Source: Otis tarda (Eukaryota > Chordata > Aves > Otidiformes > Otididae). From it: a stretch of DNA of 64,000 bases. Numbering within the stretch: position 1 is the stretch's first letter; each line of letters begins with the position of its first letter. Below the pieces are notes generated by a model. The model made no database searches. It saw only the letters and a program-made list of their open reading frames with translations, and had not been told where the DNA came from. The stretch lies in the NCBI GenBank assembly GCA_026413225.1, contig CM048552.1, positions 184,050,053-184,114,052 of the forward strand, in the 5' to 3' direction. Positions 49,327-64,000 of the stretch are shown here, in pieces. The position numbers and the translations under genes are program-made.

Positions 49327-52300
49327 CTTTTGATCAGTGTCAGGGTTTGATTGTTCAGTATAGCTACTGGAAGTGGCATTAAAACACCAAAGAAATCAAG
49401 CCAACATGACTGTAGCTAGCATACTTCCTGACAGCAGATCTTGGAATGATTTACAGGGGTTTCTGTAAACCAAACAAGCCTAAAATGAAATAAAAGCAGC
49501 AGAAGAAAGAAAAATGGCAAGATGCAAGCAAGGGAGAAAGGGAAGCGTTCCAGCAGACATGTGAAACTGGATGAAGGGTCGATACTGAAGACAGATACAG
49601 CTAAGCTGAACCAGATGCAGCCATCCCATAGGACAAATCAGTGATGAGACTCTTCGGAGAGAAGAGGAGAGCTTCTCCAATCCCTCCCAATTAATTTTCT
49701 TTTAGAAAAAGAATAGCCAATCATGCTGGTTTTTCCCTTCCACCCACTCCAGTTTCTACTATTAAACAAAGAAGAAAATGTAAACAGCCTTGACAGAGGA
49801 AATATACAGACAGACAGAGAAGTTATGGGTCAATTTCTTTCTCAGAGCTCAATGTTTTCCCTGATTTACACCAGGAGCGAGATTTGACTCTCTGCCTTAT
49901 GTCTCAGAAAACTGCCTGAATTGTGCCATAGTCTACCCTTAGGTACACTAAGCAACCTTGGCACCTTTTCTGGGGCTAAACTGGACTCACTGAGTAAAGG
50001 AACTGCTACAGAATATTTTGTTGATGTTGTTGTTGCTTTTAATGTGTCTGGATAACTTGCTGCAAAAGGCAAAATCAGCTGTAGAGCTACTTTAGTTTGA
50101 TTTCCTAAGAGTAAGAGACTAGTGCAATCACAGCATCTGGCAAAGGGGAAACAGTCTCAAAAATACACAATTTTGTCAAGTGCTTCACAAAAAGCACAGT
50201 GACTGTTAGTGCTCCTTTGGAGGAAAAAGCACGAGCAGAAGCTCTTCTTAGACACCAGACAGACCCACCAGATGCAAATCCATAGGAAGCTGCTCTCCTT
50301 GAGTTCAGCTTCTCATAAAATATGTGTTTGTCATGGTAGTCTTCACCTGGTAAGAAACAGGTAAGCAGGACAGGATGGAAATGCAGGTTATCAGGGATTT
50401 TATTGCTACAAAAGGAACCTGCATCAGAGCAAGTTATAGCTTCTTGGGCTCCAGCTTAATCTCCTGTCCATGAAGATGATGTTTATCTGTGCCTCACAGG
50501 GTGCTTTTAGACTTTAAAAGTACAAGAGATCATGGAAACTGTATCTTGACACAGATGTAGATTTCTCCATGCCTGAATCAGAAGTGCAAAGAGAGTCAGC
50601 AGCTCTCACAGCAGTGTCTCATCTCCACTCCCAGACCCCAAGTTAAGACTTTTATATAGCCCTCAGGTGTATGAGTTTTGGCAGCAGCCACACACTGAGG
50701 AATTTCAGGCAATACAACTCCATTTGGAATTGTGCTGGAAAGGACTGGGAACACTGGAGTTGCTGTGGAAAGCCTTTCATGCAGCCCTTAAAATGAGAGC
50801 CTTCTGTAAAGTAAAATCACAGAACACAGGTTGAGAACCCCATTGCCACATGTGTAATCAGGACTTTTCAAAGGGGGTAACTGAGGGTCACAAAGAAGCT
50901 GATGACAATAAATCACCTCTTGTGATTAGCGTGTAGACACAAACTGACAGTCTGTTTTCATGTCAATGTATGTGAACACTTTCTTCTCACTTCATTTAGT
51001 TTACCCAGTAGTTAACGGCCTGACATTGCAAACCTGAAGTTCTATAGCTTTGGTATCCTGCTAGATACAGGATCAGTTTTGTAGCAGGCTTTCGTTAGTC
51101 TCTCTTTACATTTTTCATTAGCCTCATATTAGTATAAGATTTTCACCTAACGAAGAGGATATTCAGCACACTGATTCCTTCCACCATGCAGGGCAGTTGC
51201 TGTCCCAGTACCTGTGTGAAAGGGTAAGAACTCTATTTTTGGCACCAACTTTAACCTTCTGACTTACATGGACCCACACAAGTCTGTAGTCATCTCCTGA
51301 ACAGCATTAAGTTTGAAGAGAAGAAGCATAGCTCCTGTAAGAAAGGCACTGACAACGCTTCCATTTTCCAGCTCCTGTAAGAAATTCCCTGGACAATGTG
51401 TAGCATTGGAAAAAAATGGGTACCGCTGCTGTGCATGAAACCCACGGCTTCCAGTTCCATTCTTGGCTCCAGGAACAGGCAGGGAGCAAGTACAAGTCTA
51501 GGCAGCAGATGGGGACATTGCTAATTGGTCTGTTTTGATGCTGGGCCATCCACTGACAGACACTTCACAATTCTCTCTTAGCAGTGATTTGCTGTGTCAA
51601 AGAGCTACAGATACGGGAACAATAACAAAGAAAGTGAAAACAGCAATCACTTCAGTGCAGACAATCGTTTTTCCTCAACTGTGCTAACCAAATTTACTGC
51701 AGAACATTGTGAGGCAGCTTGGTCTTGGCAGACTCTTTATAGACCAAAAGATGTGATATCTCCTTCTTAGAGTGTCAAGAGGAAATTATGTTACATGAGT
51801 GCTGTCATTTCTAATGCATTTTGGCTACTTTTTTAAAAGCCTGGTGATCATTATAAAAGAAGGAAAGCAGAACGGCCTACCATATGTGCAAAAAAAAATA
51901 CAGTGGGTGAAAACTACCATGAGAGCAGTGGTTCATAAACAAGGGATCAGAACTCAGTCAGGGTTGTGAGTGTGACAGAAGTTTTGTTGCAAAAGCAAGA
52001 TTCACAACCAGAAGCAGGAATAAAAAACTGCAGTTGCAACTGGAAGAGAATTCAGGACCATGCTGGAACTAGTAGAAAAGTTTGGGAGCTGTTCCATCAA
52101 ACTGTTCCAGTTTTAAGAATGGCAGCAGATTACAATCTTTTTGCTGTGTTAAATTTCAACTTTCACATTTTCTTCTTCTCCAGAGATTATTGGCTACAGA
52201 TCTTAGTATTTTGGCAGTAACAATTGTGGCTTTGTCTTCTGTAATGTCCCTGCCCCATTTTACATGCTCTGGGACAGTAAATGACTCTGATTATACTGCT

Positions 52301-55150
52301 TTGGGGGAGGTACAATATCGGAGATTCTGTCTGTCTTTCACTTTTGAGCAGAGTTGCTAAGTTTTCTGTGTTTTTTAAGGATTTTTTTTCTGTTTTTCAT
52401 TAAAATGAAAGAAAATTAAACTGCTACACTCATTACAGATCAGCCATTTACAATGCAGTAAAACAAACAAAATGTTTTTTGAATGGAAGGGATATAAAAT
52501 GTCTTCTCAAATCACCAGTGCCTAAAAAGAAGGAATTTTACTGTACATGTTGATCTGTTTAATTATCTCATATGGAAAAATGTCACCCTCTAGAGGGCCA
52601 AGTTCTATTCTTTCATTGATGATGGAGCTGTATACTTCTAAATATAGGAGATCATAACGGCAAATGCCAGCAGAACCATCAGTGGAGTACTTCAACACAA
52701 AAAGTAATTTGAAATTTAAAAGCAACCCTTTTGCCTTGACTTTTTTGAATGTCACCACCTCTATCCCAGACAAACACAAGAAGAAAGACTATTTGCTGTG
52801 GTATTTTCAACAGTAAGTGACCAGAAGTTACCTAAAAGAAGTGGTGGAAAGAGACTAGGTTAAAATAGTGTCCTCATTTAAACCAAACACCTAGATTTTA
52901 CACGGCTAAAAGTAAGCAAGTTGCATCTATGCTATATTTTAGCTGAAAGAGCCTGAAGTCCAGCTGAAGCCAATTGTGCTGGTTCCTTCTGTAGCACATG
53001 GAAAAAAAAAAAAAGAGTCAAATCCATAGGGCGATCCATGCTACCTCTAACAGGCATCAATTTTAGCATGCATACTGGATGTGCTTCTCAGTCCAACAAG
53101 CCTGTATGATTAGCTTACGTTACCTAATGCTTAAATGGCTAAACATTAGACAAGACAAATTCCAACACAGCCAAATGGAACATCTCTAGTGAAGGACATC
53201 ACTACAGGACAACTCTACTTTCTTAGAGCAATTCATTTCTCTGAAACACTTATTTGAGGAGAGGGTGAAACACCTTCTTAAGGTACCTCTCTTTCATATA
53301 GGAAACCTAGCTTGGTATGGCTAAGGTTAGGCAAGAAGAATCCCACAGATTCAGCAAGCTTCACTGCAAGTGGTCTTCTGTCGTGCTGTGCATTCCACTA
53401 TTAAAAGTCTCTTTGCTATGCTGGAGAGGGGGCTGATCAGCTAACACAACATCCAAGTGCAGCCTCTGGAGGGAGTTGTTTTGCAGATAAATTACTTGGA
53501 ATTCCAGCACTGAAGAACTACACCAGCGTGTCTACCAAGAAACGTCATTCCCAGTTGGAGTTTATTTGGCACATCTGCAAAAGTAAAGAGAATTAACGGC
53601 TGTGAAACAGACCATTCGCTTTCATGACTGCTAAATCCCCATTGAAAAGGTACTCCCACTTGGCTATTGACTCTAACTAACTGTTCGGTTAAACAAACAC
53701 ATCCTGAACTCTGCCCTAAAGATGACTGTCATATATGAATGAGGAAGAGATAAAGTGGACCTGTATTTCACATTGGTAATTTTGACTCATTAGCCAAAAT
53801 TTTCCTTTTGTTATCTCTAATGACTGTGCCTCATTTTCCATTCAGGAGAGAAGAAAATCTCAACAAGTTTATTTCCAATCAAACACTTCATCAGAATTCT
53901 CTGCTTTTGTATAGCACATTTCTAAACTGCTAATTTTAGTATACTAGCATGTCTTCTATTAACAGATCTTCTTTTTCTCATTTATACCTGACCTTCTATA
54001 CATCATTAATTAAAGTTGTTAGCATCACAATATGTCAGCTCTTCTTGTGTTCCATTGCTTCTAGAAACAATGTTGCACTGCTGTTTTTCTTATGAGCTGC
54101 TCTTTTGTGCTTTTATGACAGTTTTTGTGTTGCTTGTTTCCCAGTGTACATTATTTTCCACACTTACCTATTAAAAGCAAACGTAATTATACTAAATGGT
54201 ATCAGAAAATTAAAGCATTTGGGAAATACACTAATGAAAGTTCAACACTTCCTTTGTATAAGAAAATTAGCACCCTTGAAAGACTAATAAGCATGGTTAA
54301 GAATGTCTCTGGTGCCAATAACCTAAAAAGTAGTCAAAATCCCCTGTGCTATCAGCTAGTAATATAATGTAACACCAAGAAAAAAAAAAAAAAGAAGGAA
54401 GTATTGAGGAAAAAACCAAACATCGCAAAGTCATTCAAATGGAAAAAAAGCCACCTGCAGCTGCCTGGGCAATATGAAGGCAAAGTGAGTTAGATTAAGT
54501 TTTAAAAGTGACAACTAAACTACCTACAGGTGTAACTGCCAACATATGGTTCCTTTTTCAACTCCAGACTTATTGAAGTTAGTGGAGTTAGACTAGACAA
54601 ATCCTGCAGTAAATCAGCAACTGATCTATTAGCTCTTAGTTTTCAACAGAAAACCAAAATGGCTTTGAAATTCTCAATTATTACATTTCTGAAAGTGGAA
54701 TAAGTACGCTCTGTAGCTTCTTTTTGGGTATAGTCCTTAAGCACCAAAGGAGTCAAAAACACCAAAACATTGTGCATGCTACTGTAAAAGCTGAAGCACT
54801 GTTACGACGATTGTAATGAGTTACTTTTGATTTCATACTTTGATCCCTCTTTGAGTAGTGAGGTGTTTCTTTGTTGTCTTGCGAGTGCTAATTGCTGCAG
54901 TGCTGTGTTATATCATTGTTACGCTGGTTTTCTTGAGCAGCAGGATGGATAATTGAATAATTACAAAGGAGATATTCATTAAAATGGGATAGAGAAAATG
55001 AGATTTTCCAGCAATTTAGTGAGGGGTTGGGTACAGTTATGCAAACAACCTGTTGAAAAACTTTCTTTACATACCTGGAAGACAAAACATTTTGTTCACA
55101 GAAGCAGACCAGGAAATGACAACAGCAGCACTGGGCTGACTTTCTTCTCC
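49327..55150. other. Non-coding stretch, no gene seen
   Basis: AT-rich unique sequence with an A13 run at 53002-53014, an A14 run at 54380-54393, and a perfect palindrome CCCTCTAGAGGG at 52586-52597. A stretch at 54560-54589 with a 7-bp inverted repeat may be a worn relic of the old palindromic amniote repeats. No exon or RNA gene is recognised. Confidence 0.55.
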
Positions 55151-55780
55151 ACTGGTGTCCTAGTTTCAGCAGGCATGGAGTTGATTTTCCTCTCAGTAGC
55201 CAGTGTGTTTTGGATTTCATATGTGAAGAATGTTGATAAAACACCCTCATGATATAAATTGTTGCTAATGAGACCAAGGACACTGTCCAGCTTTCCAAGT
55301 CTCACTAGTGTGCAGGTGCAGGAAGCTGGGAGAGAGACAGAATAATTGACCCAAACTGGCCAAAGAGAGTATCCCGTGCCATAAACATCATGCTCAGTAT
55401 ACAAGTGGGGGTTGGCCAGGGCGGATAGCTGCCTTCCTGGCATCCATCCCTCTCTCTCACTCACTGGCATCATTCCCTCTACCTCGCTGGCTCCCTTCCG
55501 CTCCTTTGCTTGATGCTCATTTTCGTTTCCATGATCGCTGCTCAAGATTGGCTGTATCAGTCATTGGGACATCGGGTGGTGAGAAAACATATATTGTTCA
55601 TTTTGTATATTTTAATATCCTTATATTCTGTTGTTACTGTAGTTTTCCTTTGCTATTTTAGTAAATTGTCTTAATCTCAACCCACGAGTTTTCCTTTCTT
55701 CCCAATCCTTTCCCCTATCCCCCTGGTGGGGGGGAGGGTGAGCGAGGAACTGGTGACTAGGGCTAAACCACAACAACTGG
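55151..55780 (+). mobile_element. Solo LTR (TguLTR5-like, ERVL type) with intact 5-bp target duplication
   Basis: The LTR proper is 55156-55775 (620 bp). It starts 'tgtcctagtttcagcagg' and ends 'ctaaaccacaaca', and carries 'cttaatctcaacccacgag' near 55668, the family's landmark shared with 8873-9454. ACTGG at 55151-55155 and again at 55776-55780 is a perfect 5-bp target duplication, as expected for ERVL-type insertion. The T/A-rich stretch around 55600-55660 contains TATA-like and polyadenylation-like sequence, consistent with plus orientation. There is no internal retroviral region, so this is a recombined solo LTR. It is longer and closer to the family consensus than the 8.9-kb copy, hence probably younger. 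The family name is from memory. Confidence 0.87.
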
Positions 55781-58081
55781 CTACTGTGAGAATCCTTAAT
55801 CCTGATATGATTCAATGTTTAGCCACAGAATTCTTCTATTATGGATAACACACCAAAACTCAAATTCTGCATGTAAACACAGATCTCAGGTGTGTTAGAG
55901 GTGTAGGAAATACCGTACACCACTGAAGATCCTGCAGAATAACACAGAATGTCAACGAGAAAACTCTCTTCTACTTTGGACGTTCAAGCCATTTCTTCTC
56001 GAGTGCCGAAGACAGCACAATGCTGGGTCCCCTGATGGTTGAATACACCTGAGCCATTGTGTCACACAGTGAAGAAGTAGCTGCAGTGCTGAGCTGCAAT
56101 AGGATTTAAGTGCTACTTCTCCAGCTGCCATACTTACTGCCTTTAAAAATTTCAGCAGCTACTGCACCCTATGAAGAAGCACTGGAGGAAGAGAAAGGCG
56201 TTCCATGGGAAATGGAACATGTAAATCAAACAGATCTCACAGCTTGGTTCAAGTAATTAATTAACAAAAAGCAATGTTGTGAGATTCTACTGATACTCAT
56301 AGGGTCATCAACAAGATCAGTACTTTAGATCTTTTGCACAGGTCTCTGCCACATGAGCTAATGGACAGTGACAAGAGTAGGCTGTGATTTGCCAGCAGCT
56401 GGAGCAAGACGAGATTATCTGCTGATTATGGAGGAGTTTTCTGATTTAGAAACCTCAGGTTCTTCTATGGGCTCTGTAGTATAAAACGAACACAGGCTTC
56501 TGTAAAACCTGTATCTGTCTCCCATTCGCTTTCCCCTGCTATGGTTTCCTAAGATTATTACCTATGTTTCCAACTTCATCCTCATTTTCAAGGGACAGTT
56601 CAGCATTTTTCTGATCACTAAGTACTAATTTTAAAAGTCTAGTTTACAAAGAAGAGACTGGAAATCCTCACTGATGCAAATATTATTGACAACTGGTGAG
56701 ATGAGTCGCATGACTGGAATGCTAAAGGTCTTTAGATAAAATTTGTTAAGGGGAAGATGTTAAAGTAGTGAATGATGTAGACATTACAAAGACACTGCTA
56801 GCTGGTCTGTATATCCTGATAATTCAGAAACTAATTCTCAGTGTGCTAAAACTGAAAAGACAAGAAGATAATATAGTAGAGTGGGAAGGAGGGAGTCTTT
56901 ATAGACCATGAAACCATACCAGAATTATTTCTTACAACTTGTCTGCAGTGAGAGGCAAACTGCGGGGGAGCAATTGTCTTGCCATGGGAGAATTCAATTT
57001 CAGAAATGTAGCATGGAGGTCACACAACTTATTAGAGTTTCTAAAATTATTCCTTGTGATCCTTTAGCACAGAAAGTATTACTGCTCTCAATACAGGGTA
57101 ACTCAATTATGGTCTCACTACAATGGATAGAGCTGTATTAATTCCTGGCCTGGAGTCAGTGAGGGATAACTGGAGATGATAGATGGGATTTATGCCATGT
57201 AATTTTAATCATCTGCCGTGAGTTTAGAGCTAGTTGCCCTGGACTCCTGCAGGTAACAGAGGGAAATAGGCACTACTAGAAGGCAAGTTGTGCCACCTAT
57301 CTTAGAGTCCTAGCATGTTTCATCTCACATCATGTTAGTTACCCAAAAAGTAGATTTCTTCCTATCCAGACCCCCTTCACAGTCAATAAAAAGGGCAAGG
57401 CACCATCAGAATGTGAGTTACTAAATTCTAAATAGATGTCCAAGACAGGCAAGGTGAATCAGATGCTGAAAAATGGCTAATTTCCCATGACTGATGAAAA
57501 TGGTGAGTGAAGTTGACTGGGGAGAAGCATATAGAAAAAAGTAGATGAAAAATGGTAGTTCTAAAACTAAAAAGATGCTTAAAAAAACAAACAGTACTGC
57601 ACCAAGAAAGGGGAAATCTGTAGATAAAAGCCTGCTCTGGCTAATGGAAATAGCTGTTAGAACCAGCCTCCCACTGCTGCCCAGTGTAGCATATGGAAAA
57701 CATGATGTTGAATGTAATACATAAATGAGAAACTTATAGCTCAGTAAATCAATAGGGAAAGCTAGAGAAGTACAAAGAAAACTATGTGGCCAGCAAAAAG
57801 ACAATTAGGGGCCAAAAAAAAGGAGAATTTTTTAGCATTTACTAATAATGCTGTTGTGGCTGTGGTGGCTTAAGGATATGGGGCTTGGATACATCTTATC
57901 CAATTTTAGGCACCGGTATATAGTCATTTACAGCTGAGCTAGTGACCCTTCACTCCCTTTACAGTCAGTTGAGAGAAACTGGACTTTTTTGGGGCATAAT
58001 TCCTGTCATCCTAACGCCACTATATTAAGCAGTTCAGATAAAACTTTCCCTCCATGACTATAAAGGAAGAACCCAAAGGGG
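55781..58081. other. Non-coding stretch with one perfect 9-bp inverted repeat
   Basis: Unique AT-rich sequence. An inverted repeat of 9 bases (56073-56081 with 56112-56120) has a second 5-bp stem (TGCAG/CTGCA) nested in its loop. The minus-strand frame at 57421-57804 is hydrophobic by composition and unrecognised. Nothing else can be supported. Confidence 0.5.
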
Positions 58082-58233
58082 TCCCCATCCCTGCAAACAT
58101 CCAAGGCCAGGTTGGACGGGGCTCTGAGCATCCTGATCTGGTTGGAGATGTCCCTGCTCCTTGCAGGGGAGTTGGACTAGATGACCTTTAAAGGTCCCTT
58201 CCAACACAAATTGTTCTGTGATTTTATGATTCT
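58082..58233 (+). mobile_element. CR1 LINE 3' end, plus strand
   Basis: A classic 5'-truncated avian CR1. It contains 'ccaaggccaggttggacggg', 'gttggactagatgacctt', 'aggtcccttccaac' and the terminal repeats 'ttctgtgattttatgattct', which are the CR1 3' terminus built on an 8-bp ATTCTATG-type unit. Only about 150 bases are present. They cover the end of ORF2 and the short 3' UTR, so the copy was never able to move by itself. No target duplication is expected for CR1. Confidence 0.93.
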
Positions 58234-63685
<5,452 letters not shown>

Positions 63686-64000
63686 TGACAACTTCTCTGG
63701 GCAAGCTGTTTAAGTGTCTCGCCATCCTCATTGTAAAAAAAATTCTTCCTTAACGTCCAATTTAAAACTACCCTCTTCCAAATGTTTAAAACCATTGTCC
63801 CTTGTCCTGTCACTATAAGCCCTTGTAAAGAGTCTTTCTTAGTCTTTCTTCTAAGGAGAGGTGCTCCAGCCCTCTGATCATTTTTGTGGCCCTCCTCTGG
63901 GCCCACTCTAACAGGTCCATGTCTTTCTTGTGCTTGTGACCTCAGAGTCGGACGCAGGACTCCAGGTGGGGTCTCACAAAAGTGGCATAGAGGGGGAAAA
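63686..64000 (-). mobile_element. CR1 LINE, minus strand, internally deleted, runs off the window
   Basis: The plus strand reads as the reverse complement of CR1 ORF2 near its 3' end: 'cttctctgggcaagctg', 'aaaccattgtcccttgtcct', 'gaggtgctccagccctctga', 'tctttcttgtgcttgtgacc' and 'ggactccaggtggggtctca'. On the minus strand the frame at 63906-63625 preserves recognisable CR1 ORF2 C-terminal residues. The real 3' terminus (the ATTCTATG-type tail) is missing on the left side. About 110 bases of consensus are missing at 63850, where the 10-bp AGTCTTTCTT is tandemly duplicated (63831-63850). The element continues past base 64000. Confidence 0.92.

Noticed and set aside
50820-50860. 'aaatcacagaacacaggttg' as a possible CR1 minus-strand 3' end
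   Set aside because: The similarity does not continue into the CR1 body, and the tail repeats are absent.
52586-52597. Palindrome CCCTCTAGAGGG as a CTCF site
   Set aside because: It departs from the CTCF core at two positions. It is kept only as a short palindrome within the surrounding non-coding stretch.
57421-57804. Minus-strand hydrophobic frame of 127 codons, membrane-protein-like
   Set aside because: Hydrophobicity follows from A/G-rich plus-strand sequence. No recognisable membrane family and no splice sites.

Overview
The window looks like nuclear DNA from a bird. It is AT-rich, gene-poor and intron- or desert-like. It carries CR1 retrotransposon ends with the avian 3' terminus, and LTRs of types I know from neoavian and songbird genomes: one LTR family twice (8873-9454 and 55156-55775) and a second, about 1.1-kb LTR once (44211-45306). 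Much older amniote repeats are also present: an L2-like LINE, an old CR1 and a palindromic element. I recognise no bacterial, plasmid or viral gene set, no tRNA or rRNA gene and no CRISPR array.

I cannot support any confident protein-coding exon. The open frames are those expected by chance in AT-rich DNA, in stop-poor GC-rich DNA, or inside repeats. The one clear gene-related landmark is a CpG island at about 39,170-40,560. It has GC boxes, a CCAAT box reading on the minus strand, and two good minus-strand 5' splice-site matches (exon ends at 39,932 and 39,685). The simplest reading is the promoter and a GC-rich, probably untranslated first exon of a gene transcribed leftward, with 39,684 down to 1 as its first intron. 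Homopolymer runs agree: left of the island, runs of ten or more A outnumber such runs of T by about 20 to 3 on the plus strand, while to the right the ratio is about 7 to 4. The gene cannot be named from this sequence.

Layout. 1-2,289: unannotated. 2,290-3,328: 3' part of an L2-like LINE, plus strand. 3,329-8,872: unique sequence. 8,873-9,454: old solo LTR. 9,455-34,332: long non-coding stretch with A-rich tracts, a (TA)n and one coding-like minus-strand frame at 31,624-31,909. 34,333-35,090: old CR1, minus strand. 35,153-35,292: old palindromic repeat. 39,170-40,560: CpG island. 42,969-43,103: cluster of three CCAAT boxes plus an octamer. 44,206-45,311: solo LTR with intact 5-bp target duplication. 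49,312-49,326: full CTCF-consensus match. 55,151-55,780: solo LTR with intact 5-bp target duplication. 58,082-58,233: CR1 3' end, plus strand. 63,686-64,000: CR1, minus strand, running off the window.

I found no new multi-gene system. The items most worth checking are the leftward promoter hypothesis, the CCAAT/octamer cluster, three exact 42-bp modules inside the 44.2-kb LTR, an exact 23-bp duplication 1.6 kb apart, and the coding-like frame near 31.7 kb. Repeat-family assignments rest on remembered consensus sequences and were not checked against a database.
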